From assembly GCA_017308235.1 (NCBI GenBank), contig JAFKFL010000022.1, forward strand, positions 1 to 64,000: a stretch of 64,000 nt of DNA, given 5' to 3'. The notes under the pieces are model-generated. The model was not told where the DNA came from and searched no databases. It worked only from the letters and a program-made list of their open reading frames with translations. The translations under genes were made by a program, and so were the position numbers. Shown piece by piece: positions 55,735 to 64,000 of this stretch. This DNA is from Alphaproteobacteria bacterium (GTDB taxonomy: Bacteria > Pseudomonadota > Alphaproteobacteria > Reyranellales > Reyranellaceae). Each line of letters begins with the position of its first letter. Position 1 is the stretch's first letter.

Positions 55735-55773
55735 TTGACGTTTACGTAAACGTCAATCAAAGTTTACGTAAAC
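55735..55773. promoter_or_regulatory. Double palindromic operator for the MerR/LiuR-like regulator
   Basis: A perfect 22-bp palindrome (half-site TTGACGTTTAC at 55735-55745 with its exact reverse complement to 55756) is followed by a second shorter palindrome GTTTACGTAAAC (55762-55773). Their centres are 22 bases apart, two helical turns. The core TTTACGTAAA matches the published LiuR-type motif as I recall it. It lies between MerR/acyl-CoA dehydrogenase and gamma-carbonic anhydrase. Confidence 0.8.
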
Positions 55774-55786
55774 GGAAGGAAGCGCA

Positions 55787-56311
55787 ATGGCCATCTACCA
55801 GATCAATGATCGCAAGCCGGTCATCCCGGCCTCCTGCTACGTCGCCGAGGAGGCGGTCATCATCGGCGATGTCGTGCTGGGCGAGGGCGTGAACATCTGG
55901 TTCGGCGCGGTGCTGCGCGGCGACAACGAGCCGATCGTGATCGGCGACGGCAGCAACATCCAGGAGAACTGCGTGCTGCACACCGACCCCGGCGCGCCGC
56001 TCACGATCGGCAAGAACGTGACGGTCGGCCATCAGGTGATGCTGCATGGCTGCACGATCGGCGACGGCTCGCTGATCGGCATTCAGGCCGTGGTCCTGAA
56101 CAAGTCGGTGATCGGCAAGGATTGCCTGGTCGGCGCCGGTGCGGTCGTGACCGAGGGCAAGAGCTTCCCCGACCGCTCGGTGATCTTCGGCTCGCCCGCC
56201 AAGGTCGTGCGCGAACTGAACGAGGAGAACGCGCAGCGTCTCATCATGAGCGCCGAGAGCTACGTAAAGCGTGGCCAGAACTACAAGGCCAACCTGAAGC
56301 GCATCGGGTGA
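55787..56311 (+). CDS. Gamma-class carbonic anhydrase family protein
   Basis: A 174-residue left-handed beta-helix protein with hexapeptide repeats (IGDVVLGEGVNIWFGAVLRGD onward). Metal ligands are visible as CVLHTD (His), TVGHQVMLHGC (two His). It resembles YrdA/CaiE/PaaY proteins, which bind CoA-like or act as carbonic anhydrases in some cases. It starts 14 bases after the second operator palindrome, so the MerR regulator is expected to control it. A GGAAGGAAG ribosome site precedes the ATG. Stop TGA overlaps the VOC gene start (TGATG). Confidence 0.92.
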   Translation: MAIYQINDRKPVIPASCYVAEEAVIIGDVVLGEGVNIWFGAVLRGDNEPIVIGDGSNIQENCVLHTDPGAPLTIGKNVTVGHQVMLHGCTIGDGSLIGIQAVVLNKSVIGKDCLVGAGAVVTEGKSFPDRSVIFGSPAKVVRELNEENAQRLIMSAESYVKRGQNYKANLKRIG

Positions 56312-57075
56312 TGAGCGTTCACGGGAGCGCTATTCCCATGATCACCGCTCTTGACCACCTCGTGTTACGCGCTTCGTTCGTCGACGGCGCGGTTGGCGCC
56401 TACGAGACCTTGCTCGGCCGGCGCGCGCAGGACGGGCATTTTCGACTCGGCAACGTCGGGCTGGTGATCGAAGATGAGGCAACGACCGCGCATCTCTCCG
56501 GTATGGTGTTCGCGACTGACTCGCTCGACAAGGCAGCGCAGCGGCTCGAACGACGCGGCGTGCCGAGCACACGCGAAGCCGATCGTCTGGTGCTGGCGCG
56601 CGCCGCGACACATCAAGTGCCGATGGCGTTGATCCAGCGCAAGGACGGCGCGGCGCCATCGCCGCTCGTCGGTGCTGATGAAGCGGCTTCCATCCCGGCT
56701 TTGGATCACGTCGTGATCCGCACGCCCAACCCCGAACGCGCCGTCGCGTTCTATGGCGGCCGTCTCGGGCTCGACTTGAGGCTGGATCGCAGCAATCCGA
56801 AATGGAATGCACGCCTGCTGTTCTTCCGATGCGGCGATCTGGTAGTCGAGATCGCGCACGATTTGAGCAAAGGCACCTCCGACGAACCCGATCAGCTTTG
56901 GGGGCTGAGCTGGCGCACGCCAGACATCACGCGCTGTCATGCGCGATTGAACAAGGCAAGCGTCGAGCTTTCGGCGCCGCGCGACGGTCGGCGCCCGGGC
57001 ACGCAGGTCTTCACCGTGCACAGCCACACGGCCAATGTGCCGACGCTCGTCATCGGCGGTCTCGGACGGTGGTGA
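56311..57075 (+). CDS. Glyoxalase-like VOC superfamily protein
   Basis: A 254-residue protein with two VOC modules: ITALDHLVLRASFVDGAVGAYETLLG near residue 12 and IPALDHVVIRTPNPERAVAFYGGRLGLDL near 130. The fold covers dioxygenases, isomerases and lyases; metal ligands (His/Glu) are present, but no class is selected. The start at 56311 overlaps the carbonic anhydrase stop by one base (TGATG). A second ATG at 56338 begins right at the conserved fold (ITALDH) and is an alternative. Expression with the carbonic anhydrase is likely. Confidence 0.85.
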   Translation: MSVHGSAIPMITALDHLVLRASFVDGAVGAYETLLGRRAQDGHFRLGNVGLVIEDEATTAHLSGMVFATDSLDKAAQRLERRGVPSTREADRLVLARAATHQVPMALIQRKDGAAPSPLVGADEAASIPALDHVVIRTPNPERAVAFYGGRLGLDLRLDRSNPKWNARLLFFRCGDLVVEIAHDLSKGTSDEPDQLWGLSWRTPDITRCHARLNKASVELSAPRDGRRPGTQVFTVHSHTANVPTLVIGGLGRW

Positions 57076-57139
57076 TTGCAGCCGCAGGGGATCGCATGCG
57101 ATGGTGTAACAAAATCGTCATAAAATCCGGGAGGAGATA

Positions 57140-58171
57140 ATGAAGATCGGCCTGCCACTCGCCGCAACCCTCGCCATCACAACCGGCTTCTGCACGACAT
57201 CGGCGTCGGCACAAGGCGTCGTCAATGTCTACTGCTCCGTGCAGGTCGAGTGGTGCACGCTGGCCGCCAACGAGTTCCAGAAGGCGACCGGCATCAAGGT
57301 TTCGATGACCCAGAAAGGGTCCGGCGAAACCATCGCCCAGCTCAAGGCCGAGGCGCAGAACCCCAAGGGCGATGTCTGGTTCGGCGGCACCGGCGACCCT
57401 CATCTGCAGGCGGCCGAGGACGGCCTGACAGAGCCCTACAAGTCACCGCATCTTGCCGAGCTGCACCGTTGGGCCGTGAAGCAGAACTCCGATTCGGGCG
57501 GCAGGACGGTGGGCATCTACGCCGGCGCGCTGGGCTTCGGCTACAATACCGAGCTGCTTGCCAAGAAAGGCACCAAGCCACCCGCCTGCTGGGCCGACCT
57601 GCTGAAGCCCGAGTTCAAGGGCGAGGTCCAGGTTGCCAATCCCAACTCGTCGGGCACGGCCTATGTCGAGATCGCGACGCTGGTGCAGCTGTGGGGCGAA
57701 GACAAAGCGTTCGACTACCTGAAGAAGCTGCACGCCAACATCAACGCCTACACGCGCTCCGGCACCGCGCCGATCAAGGCGGTGGCACGCGGCGAGACCG
57801 GCGTCAGCATCAGCTTCATCCACGATGGCGTCACGGAGGCCCTGGTGGGCTTCCCGGTGAAGGTGACGACACCCTGCGAGGGCACGGGCTACGAGATCGG
57901 CTCGATGAGCATCGTCAAAGGCGCGCGGCACATGGCCGATGCCAAGAAGTTCTACGACTGGGCGCTGACGCCCGAGGCGCAGAAGCTCGGGGCGCAGGCC
58001 AAGCAGTTCCAGGTGCCGTCGAACAAGGCGACACCGGTGCCACCCGAGGCGCCCAAGTTCGCCGACATCAAGCTGATCGACTACGACCAGGCGAAGTACG
58101 GCAAGTCGGCGGAGCGCAAGCGCCTGATCGCCCGCTGGGACTCTGAGATCGGCAACCTGCCCAAGCCCTGA
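57140..58171 (+). CDS. ABC transporter substrate-binding protein, Fe3+/AfuA-PgtC type
   Basis: A 343-residue periplasmic binding protein. There is a signal peptide ending in ASAQG (about residue 26), then VNVYCSVQVEWCTLAANEFQK. The GDVWFGGTGDPHLQAAEDG block is typical of the Fe3+/phosphoglycerate branch. The usual iron-binding Tyr pair is not obvious, so the ligand could be another anion or small molecule. A GGGAGGAG ribosome site is present. It is followed by permease (24-base gap) and ATPase, forming a complete importer operon. Confidence 0.88.
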   Translation: MKIGLPLAATLAITTGFCTTSASAQGVVNVYCSVQVEWCTLAANEFQKATGIKVSMTQKGSGETIAQLKAEAQNPKGDVWFGGTGDPHLQAAEDGLTEPYKSPHLAELHRWAVKQNSDSGGRTVGIYAGALGFGYNTELLAKKGTKPPACWADLLKPEFKGEVQVANPNSSGTAYVEIATLVQLWGEDKAFDYLKKLHANINAYTRSGTAPIKAVARGETGVSISFIHDGVTEALVGFPVKVTTPCEGTGYEIGSMSIVKGARHMADAKKFYDWALTPEAQKLGAQAKQFQVPSNKATPVPPEAPKFADIKLIDYDQAKYGKSAERKRLIARWDSEIGNLPKP

Positions 58172-58195
58172 CATCGCGGTCGTGCCGCACCTCCG

Positions 58196-60391
58196 ATGAA
58201 CGTGCGTGCGCCCCTGGTGTGGTCGGCCGCCGGTTTGCTCGCCGCCGCCCTCCTGCCCTGGTACGCGCTCGAAGACGGCCTTGCGTCCGGCGACTGGCTG
58301 TCCGGCCTGTGGTCGTCGAAAGACTATGCGTCGGGCGTCGCTCAGGCGATCGAACATGGCAGGTGGTGGTTAGCGCCGGCGCTGTTGGTGCTGGTCGCCT
58401 GTCTTGTCGTTTCATTCGCTCCCCTCGCCCAGCGGCGGCGCGGCGCCCTTCTCGTGGCGACGAGCTGCATCGGACTGGTGCTGTTCGGCGCGCAGGCTTT
58501 TGCCATTGGCCTTCGCGGCTGGAGCGCGGGCTGGCTCGTGTCGCTGTTCGGCGAGATGGACGGCCAGCAGATCGGTATCGGCGCAGGGGGCGCGCTCGTC
58601 CTGGTCACGTTCCTGGCGCTGCTCTCGATCGGTCTCGCCCTGCGCGGCGCCTTCGGCGGAGACACGTTCGTCGCCGGCGCGGTCACGACCGTGGCGGCGT
58701 CGATCCTGCTGTTCACCGCCTGGCCGATCCTGCACATCCTGGTGCAGGCCTTCCAGAACGCCGACGGCGCCTTTCGCCCGCAACTGATGATCGAGCGGCT
58801 GGCGGAAGCCAAGATCTGGAGCCTGCGCTGTCTCATCGGTCGGGGCGGCTGTGGCGTCGCGTGGAATACATTGTTCCTGGCGCTCTGCTGCGGCGCCGGC
58901 TCGACGGCGCTGGGCCTTGCCTTCGCGCTGGTCGCGACCCGCACGGCCTTTCGCTTCAAGCGGACGCTGCGCGTGCTGACCGTGCTGCCGATCATCACGC
59001 CGCCCTTCGTGATCGGCCTCGCGCTGATCCTGGTGTTTGGCCGCTCCGGTCTGGTGAACCATTTCCTTGAATGGACGCTGGCGATTCCGCCGACGCGGTG
59101 GATCTACGGCTTTCCGGGCGTGCTGCTGGCACAGCTCTTTGCCTTTACGCCGGTGGCCTTCCTCGTGTTGATCGGCGTGGTCGAGGGTGTCAGTCCCACT
59201 TTCGAGGAAGCCTCGCAGACATTGCGCGCCGACCGCTGGGCGACCTTCACGACGGTGTCGCTGCCGTTGATGCTGCCGGGGTTGGCCAACGCGTTCCTGG
59301 TCGGCTTCATCGAAAGCATCGCCGATTTCGGCAACCCGATCGTGCTCGGAGGCGACTTCGGCGTCCTGTCGACGGAAATCTATTTCGCCGTCGTCGGCGC
59401 GCAGCTCGACTATGGGCGCGCCGCAGCGCTTGCCCTGCTGCTGCTCGCCTTGGCGCTGGGCGCATTCTGGTTGCAGCGCCGACTCGTCGGTCGACGCTCC
59501 TACGCCACCATCTCGGGCAAGGGCGACTCGGGCCTGCCGACGCCGCTGCCCGACGCGGCGCGGCGCGCGGCGCAATGGATCGCCCTGCCCTGGGCTGCCT
59601 TCACGCTGTTGCTCTACGCCTTCACTTTCGCGGGCGGCCTGGTGAAGGTGTGGGGGCGTGACTACACGCCGACGCTGGCGCATTACGTCAAGGCGTTTTC
59701 CATCGAGCGCTCGGCCGAAGGCCTGATCTGGTCGGGTGCGGCCTGGAATTCGTTCTGGACCACCGTCAAGCTCGCCGCGATCGCGGCACCCCTCACGGCT
59801 GCGCTCGGCCTGGTCACGGCCTGGCTGGTGGTGCGCCAGCGCTTCGTCGGTCGCGCCACGCTGGAGTTCGCAACCATGCTCAGCTTCGCCGTGCCAGGCA
59901 CGGTGATCGGCGTGGCCTACGTCTTCGCCTTCAACGTGCCACCGTTCGAGATCACCGGTACGGCGTTGATCATCGTGCTCTGCTTCGTGTTCCGCAACAT
60001 GCCGGTCGGCGTGCGCGCCGGCATGGCAGCAATGAGTCAGATCGACGGCAGCCTCGACGAAGCCTCGGCCACCCTGCGCGCCGGCGCCCCGCAGACGTTG
60101 TTCTATGTCGTGATGCCCCTGCTGCGCCCGGCCGTCGTCGGTGCTCTGGTCTATGGTTTCGTACGTGCCGTCACCACCGTGAGCGCCGTGGTGTTCCTGG
60201 TGACGGCAGAATACGACCTCGCCACCACCTACATCATCCTGCGCGTCATCAACGGCGACTACGGCCTTGCCATCGCCTATAGCTGCGCGCTGATCGCGCT
60301 GATGCTGGCGGCGATCCTGCTGATCCAGTTCCTGGTCGGCGACCGCCGTCTCGGCCGCAGATCAATGTTGCAGCAAAGAGGACGCACATGA
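58196..60391 (+). CDS. Fused ABC permease, Fe3+/FbpB type
   Basis: A 731-residue inner-membrane permease carrying two BPD-type permease domains in one chain. The EAA motifs are visible as EASQTLRADRWATFTTVSLPLMLPGLANAF (first, about residue 340) and EASATLRAGAPQTLFYVVMPLLRPAVVGAL (second, about residue 625). About 200 residues with four or more extra helices precede the first domain, which is longer than classical FbpB. It overlaps the ATPase start by four bases (60388-60391). Confidence 0.92.
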   Translation: MNVRAPLVWSAAGLLAAALLPWYALEDGLASGDWLSGLWSSKDYASGVAQAIEHGRWWLAPALLVLVACLVVSFAPLAQRRRGALLVATSCIGLVLFGAQAFAIGLRGWSAGWLVSLFGEMDGQQIGIGAGGALVLVTFLALLSIGLALRGAFGGDTFVAGAVTTVAASILLFTAWPILHILVQAFQNADGAFRPQLMIERLAEAKIWSLRCLIGRGGCGVAWNTLFLALCCGAGSTALGLAFALVATRTAFRFKRTLRVLTVLPIITPPFVIGLALILVFGRSGLVNHFLEWTLAIPPTRWIYGFPGVLLAQLFAFTPVAFLVLIGVVEGVSPTFEEASQTLRADRWATFTTVSLPLMLPGLANAFLVGFIESIADFGNPIVLGGDFGVLSTEIYFAVVGAQLDYGRAAALALLLLALALGAFWLQRRLVGRRSYATISGKGDSGLPTPLPDAARRAAQWIALPWAAFTLLLYAFTFAGGLVKVWGRDYTPTLAHYVKAFSIERSAEGLIWSGAAWNSFWTTVKLAAIAAPLTAALGLVTAWLVVRQRFVGRATLEFATMLSFAVPGTVIGVAYVFAFNVPPFEITGTALIIVLCFVFRNMPVGVRAGMAAMSQIDGSLDEASATLRAGAPQTLFYVVMPLLRPAVVGALVYGFVRAVTTVSAVVFLVTAEYDLATTYIILRVINGDYGLAIAYSCALIALMLAAILLIQFLVGDRRLGRRSMLQQRGRT

Positions 60392-61437
60392 GCGTCGCGT
60401 TCACGAATGTCGTCAAGCGCTACGGCAGCGTCATCGCCGTGTCGGGCATCAGCTTCACCGTGCAGGCCGGCACGTTGGTGACATTGCTCGGCCCCTCTGG
60501 CTGCGGCAAGACCACGACGCTGCGCATGATCGCCGGGCTCGAGCTGCCGAGTGAGGGTCGCGTCGAGATCGCGGGCCGGGACGTCAGCACCCTCCCCGCC
60601 ACCCAGCGCGATGTCAGCATGGTGTTCCAGTCCTATGCGCTCTTCCCGCACATGAGCGTGCTTGAGAATGTCGCTTACGGGCTGCGCCGCTCCGGGTTGG
60701 CAAGGAAGGACGCGACACGAATGGCGAATGCCGGCCTGGCACAGGTCGGCCTCGAGAATTACGGCCAGCGCCAACCCTCGGAACTGTCAGGCGGTCAGCA
60801 ACAGCGCGTGGCGGTAGCGCGCGCGCTGGTGCTCAAGCCATCGGTGCTGCTGTTCGACGAGCCGCTCAGCAATCTCGATGCACGGCTGCGCCGTCAGATG
60901 CGCGAGGAAATCCGGGAGCTGCAGCAGCGCCTCGGTCTCACCGTGGTCTATGTGACCCACGACCAGCAGGAGGCCATGGCGGTATCCGACCGTATCATCG
61001 TGATGAACGCCGGTCGCATCGAGCAGCAGGGCGTGCCGCGCGATCTTTACGAACGACCGGCAACGCCTTTCCTCGCACGCTTCATGGGTGAATCCAATCC
61101 GGCCCGCGGCCACGTGCGCCGTCTCGATCCGCAGCGTGTTCGCGTGCAACTCGGCCACGCGCAGATCGACATCGAAAACACCACCGCACTCGACGGCGAA
61201 GCGACCGTCGCGGTGCGGCCCGAGGCAATCGTGGTCGAAAGGGTGCCCGGCCCGACGGACGCATTGACCGGCACGGTGGCGAGGGCAAGCTATCTCGGCA
61301 CGCATATGGAATACTCCATCGACACCGAGGCGGGTGCTCTGTTCGCCACGTGTCCGCGCGTCGATCGGCCCCTCGCCTCCGGCGACAAGGTGGCACTGAT
61401 CCTCGCGCCGAGAGGGGTAATTGTCGTAGAGAGTTGA
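60388..61437 (+). CDS. ABC transporter ATPase, FbpC/PotA-like
   Basis: A 349-residue ATPase with Walker A GPSGCGKTTTLRMIAG, a Q-loop (MVFQSYALFPHM), signature ELSGGQQQRVAVAR and Walker B LLFDEPLSNLD. The switch His is in YVTHDQQEA. A C-terminal TOBE domain (about 270-345) is present as in the CUT/Fe3+/polyamine families. It completes the three-gene importer. The next gene, a DUF2272 lipoprotein, starts 1 base after its stop and is probably co-transcribed. Confidence 0.94.
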   Translation: MSVAFTNVVKRYGSVIAVSGISFTVQAGTLVTLLGPSGCGKTTTLRMIAGLELPSEGRVEIAGRDVSTLPATQRDVSMVFQSYALFPHMSVLENVAYGLRRSGLARKDATRMANAGLAQVGLENYGQRQPSELSGGQQQRVAVARALVLKPSVLLFDEPLSNLDARLRRQMREEIRELQQRLGLTVVYVTHDQQEAMAVSDRIIVMNAGRIEQQGVPRDLYERPATPFLARFMGESNPARGHVRRLDPQRVRVQLGHAQIDIENTTALDGEATVAVRPEAIVVERVPGPTDALTGTVARASYLGTHMEYSIDTEAGALFATCPRVDRPLASGDKVALILAPRGVIVVES

Positions 61438-61438
61438 C

Positions 61439-62200
61439 ATGCGTCGCCTGATCCCGTTCGTCCTGCTCTTGCTGGCAGCCAGCGCCTGTGCGCCGGTGCC
61501 CCAACAAGCCAAGCCGACCACAGCAGCACTTGGGCCGCTCGGCCCCTGCCCCGCTTCGTCCTGGAAACCCGAGGCGCCGCCACCAACAGCGAGCAAGAAG
61601 ACCTCGATGGTGCTGCTGGCGGTGGCGGAATGGTTCCGCTTTGGCAGCCAGACCCTCGACTTCTCGATGAACAGCACGAAGCCGCAGGTCGAGCGGCAGG
61701 GCCTGCAGGAGGGCGACGCGTTCGCGTCGGCGCGCGTGCACGACTATTGGGAAAGCGTCGGGCGGCCCAACCTCAGCGGCGACAATCACGAGGTGCCGTG
61801 GTCCGCCGCCTTCATCTCCTGGGACATCGAGAGCGCCGGCGTGCCGCGCGATCAGTTCTGCCCCGATTCGCGTCACACGATCTATGTCGAGCACATGGCC
61901 GATCGCGCGCAACGGCCCGGCGCCGCCTTCATTCCGCGGCGACTCGACGAGCGCAAACCCCAGGTCGGCGACCTGATCTGCGCCTCGCGCGCCGGCGGCA
62001 GGACCACGCTCGACAATCTCGACCGCGGCCCCGGCCATTGCGATATTGTGGTCGAGGTGCGGCCGGGCGAGGTGCAGGCGATCGGCGGCAATGTGCACGA
62101 CTCGGTGAGCCGCAGCGTCTTTCCACTGGACGAATCAGGGTTTTTGACGCCCATATCCGGCCGACCCTTCTTCACCGTCATCGAGAACAGACTTCCCTAG
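61439..62200 (+). CDS. DUF2272 family lipoprotein
   Basis: A 253-residue protein with a lipoprotein signal (VLLLLAASAC, Cys about residue 17) and the DUF2272 domain. Visible conserved elements are YWESVGRPNLSG, HEVPWSAAFISWDIESAG and the C-terminal GHCDIVVEV, GGNVHDSV and FFTVIEN. The fold is NlpC/P60-like by some annotations; the Cys/His pair in GPGHCDIV is suggestive of a papain-like site but not proven. Its last 52 residues match the product of the gene at the right edge of the window. Confidence 0.85.
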   Translation: MRRLIPFVLLLLAASACAPVPQQAKPTTAALGPLGPCPASSWKPEAPPPTASKKTSMVLLAVAEWFRFGSQTLDFSMNSTKPQVERQGLQEGDAFASARVHDYWESVGRPNLSGDNHEVPWSAAFISWDIESAGVPRDQFCPDSRHTIYVEHMADRAQRPGAAFIPRRLDERKPQVGDLICASRAGGRTTLDNLDRGPGHCDIVVEVRPGEVQAIGGNVHDSVSRSVFPLDESGFLTPISGRPFFTVIENRLP

Positions 62201-62211
62201 GAACAACGACC

Positions 62212-63804
62212 ATGTCTTGGCCGTACGACTACATCATCATCGGCGCCGGATCGGCGGGCTGTGCGATCGCCAACAGGCTCGCCGAGGACTACGCACTGCG
62301 GATCCTGATCCTCGAGGCCGGGCCGCAGGACACTTCGTTCATGCTCCGGATGCCCGCGGGCTTCGCGAGCCTCGGCGAGAAGTCGCCCTATAACTGGCGC
62401 TACGAGACGGTGCCGCAGAAGCATTGCAACGACCGCCGTATGTACTGGCCGCGCGGCAAGACACTGGGCGGCTCGTCGTCGATCAACGCCATGCTCTACG
62501 TGCGCGGCAACGCCTGGGACTACGATCATTGGCGCCAGCTCGGCAACGAGGGCTGGAGCTACAACGACGTGCTGCCCTTCTTCAAGAAGGCGGAGAACAA
62601 TGAGCGCGGCGCCGACGATTTCCACGGCAGCGGCGGGCCACTGAACGTCGCCGACCAGGTCGACCCGACGAAGATCAACGAGGGATTCCTCAAGGCCTGC
62701 GAGCAGGCCGGCCACAAGCGTGTGACCGACTTCAACGGCGCCAGCCAGGACGGCGTCGGCTACTACCAGGTGACGCAGAAGGACAAGCAGCGCTGGAGCA
62801 CCGCTTCGGCCTATCTGCGGCCCGCCGTCGAGCGCAACAAGAACAATGTCCACGTCGTGTCGGACGCGCTGGTGGAGCGCATCATCCTCGACCAGAACAA
62901 GGCGATGGGCGTGCGCTATCGTTACAACGGCCAGGACGAGGTCGCGCGCTGCAGCCGCGAGATCATCCTCGCCGGCGGCGCGGTGAACTCACCACAACTG
63001 CTGATGCTGTCGGGCATTGGCCCGGCCGATCATCTGAAGTCGGTTGGCATCCGCCCGCTGTTCGACATCCCGGGCGTTGGCGGCAACCTGCAGGACCATC
63101 TTGACGCGGCGATCCTGCAGTCCTGCAAGACAAAGGACACCTACGGTACGGCCAACAAGCTTGTGTCACTCTACCAGTACTGGAAGCACAAGAAGGGTCC
63201 CGGCACGTCGCCGATTGCCGAATCGGGCGGCTTCCTCAGCACGCGCGAGGGTCTGTCGGCGCCCGACGTCCAACTGCACTTCCTGCCGGTGATGGTGGTC
63301 GATCACGGTCGTGCCAAGATGAAACGCAGCGGCTACAGCTTGCACGTCTGCACGCTGCGGCCGGAAAGCACGGGCACGATCCGACTCGCCAGCAAGGATC
63401 CTAATCAACATCCCCTGATCGACGCGAACTACCTCGCCGAGCGCAAGGATCTCGACACCCTGATCGCGGGCGTGAAGATGGGCCGTGAGATCTTTGCCCA
63501 GTCAGGCCTCGACCCTTATCGCGCCGACGAGTTCCAGCCGGGCGCTGCGGTGAAGACCGACGCCGAGATCGAGCAATGGATCCGCGCCAAGTCCGAAACG
63601 ATCTATCACCCGGTCGGCACCTGCAAGATGGGCGCCGACAACGATCCAATGGCTGTTGTCGATCACCAGTGCCGCGTACGCGGCATCGAAGGTCTACGCG
63701 TCGTCGACGCCTCGGTGATGCCGACGCTGATCGGCGGCAACACCAACGCACCCACGATCATGATTGCCGAGCGTGTGGCGAGCTACATGCAGAACGCAGG
63801 ATAG
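62212..63804 (+). CDS. GMC-family FAD oxidoreductase (choline-dehydrogenase-like)
   Basis: A 530-residue glucose-methanol-choline oxidoreductase. The FAD motif GAGSAGCAIANRLAED is at residues 11-26. GKTLGGSSSINAMLYVRG follows, and the active-site region HPVGTCKMG has the catalytic His. NTNAPTIMIAERVA ends the protein. It dehydrogenates an alcohol; it lacks specific choline-dehydrogenase marks I could verify. The frame opens from 61630, but the ATG at 62212 after AGGAACAACGACC starts the fold. It starts 11 bases after the DUF2272 gene. Confidence 0.92.
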   Translation: MSWPYDYIIIGAGSAGCAIANRLAEDYALRILILEAGPQDTSFMLRMPAGFASLGEKSPYNWRYETVPQKHCNDRRMYWPRGKTLGGSSSINAMLYVRGNAWDYDHWRQLGNEGWSYNDVLPFFKKAENNERGADDFHGSGGPLNVADQVDPTKINEGFLKACEQAGHKRVTDFNGASQDGVGYYQVTQKDKQRWSTASAYLRPAVERNKNNVHVVSDALVERIILDQNKAMGVRYRYNGQDEVARCSREIILAGGAVNSPQLLMLSGIGPADHLKSVGIRPLFDIPGVGGNLQDHLDAAILQSCKTKDTYGTANKLVSLYQYWKHKKGPGTSPIAESGGFLSTREGLSAPDVQLHFLPVMVVDHGRAKMKRSGYSLHVCTLRPESTGTIRLASKDPNQHPLIDANYLAERKDLDTLIAGVKMGREIFAQSGLDPYRADEFQPGAAVKTDAEIEQWIRAKSETIYHPVGTCKMGADNDPMAVVDHQCRVRGIEGLRVVDASVMPTLIGGNTNAPTIMIAERVASYMQNAG

Positions 63805-63841
63805 GCAGAACGCCGGATAGGAACGGCCGCTTCAGGAAGCG

Positions 63842-64000
63842 TCAGCTCGCGCGGTTCTCGACCACCAGCATCCAGAGCTTGCCAGGCGTCGGCGCGAGTC
63901 GGCCGCGTCCGTCGGTGGGATAGAGGCTCATGGTCACGCTGTTCTTCACATTGCCGCCGACGGCCTGGATGAAGCCGCCGCGCACGTCGGTTACGACATC
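63842..64000 (-). CDS. DUF2272 family protein, C-terminal fragment (second copy)
   Basis: The last 52 codons of a minus-strand gene that runs off the right edge, with TGA at 63842-63844. Residues include RGGFIQAVGGNVKNSVTMSL and end LWMLVVENRAS. Aligned with the DUF2272 gene at 61439-62200, the shared elements are D-[IV]-V, Q-A-[IV]-G-G-N-V, S-V, [FY]-P and V-[IV]-E-N-R at corresponding positions. The two copies flank the GMC oxidoreductase in opposite orientation. Function is unknown. Confidence 0.8.
   Translation of the reverse strand, partial: DVVTDVRGGFIQAVGGNVKNSVTMSLYPTDGRGRLAPTPGKLWMLVVENRAS

Overview
The window is high-GC, gene-dense DNA from an alphaproteobacterium. The DUF1192 gene (47433-47621) and the DUF1013/TrcR gene (48712-49365) are alphaproteobacterial families. 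The fabI-aroC pair, the poly-hydroxybutyrate-type dehydrogenase and many TTG or GTG starts fit a soil or water member of the Rhodospirillales/Hyphomicrobiales. The genus cannot be fixed from sequence alone. No phage, transposase, integrase, CRISPR array or rRNA was seen. There is one tRNA, Lys(TTT).

Layout. 1-2150: end of hemB, then a reading frame that joins the front of an FAD amine/amino-acid oxidase to the back of an Nramp metal transporter, then its MarR regulator. 2398-4308: a secreted beta-propeller protein. 4348-8323: a tight minus-strand operon (phosphonoacetate hydrolase, GFA zinc protein, isocitrate lyase/PEP mutase-family enzyme, Baeyer-Villiger-type monooxygenase). It is divergent from a Na/phosphate cotransporter (8455-10134), and a Pho-box-like site lies between them. 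10207-12350: a cyclic-nucleotide-gated type K+ channel translationally coupled to an amidinotransferase-fold protein that lacks the catalytic Cys. 12347-22333: a ten-gene minus-strand glycan synthesis and export locus (Wzm/Wzt-type ABC exporter, three glycosyltransferases, STAS protein, Wza/OPX lipoprotein, and a DevBCA-type HlyD/FtsX/ABC exporter), ending beside tRNA-Lys.

22524-42441 is mostly housekeeping: coaD, gyrA, a HAD phosphatase, ssb, a Cys-less racemase-family protein, an MFS carrier, uvrA, an amidase, a sterol-desaturase-type membrane oxygenase, a phosphotransferase/P-loop kinase fusion, a CDF metal exporter, pdxH, fabI, aroC and sppA. 42448-49365 holds a minus-strand metabolic run (RNA ligase-like ThpR, DUF169, SDR, hydrolase, metY, bdhA, DUF1192), then a quinone oxidoreductase and trcR.

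49498-64000 holds an OmpA-type porin with a clear terminator, an enoyl-CoA hydratase, an MBL hydrolase, a vapB antitoxin remnant and a GST. Next comes an acyl-CoA dehydrogenase controlled by a MerR/LiuR-like regulator with a striking double palindrome in front of a gamma-carbonic anhydrase. A Fe3+/polyamine-type ABC importer follows, and a GMC oxidoreductase lies between two DUF2272 genes.

The points most worth checking are the chimeric frame at the left edge, the Pho-controlled phosphonate/phosphate divergon, the K+ channel-pseudoenzyme pair, the dual-exporter glycan locus, and the MerR tandem operator.
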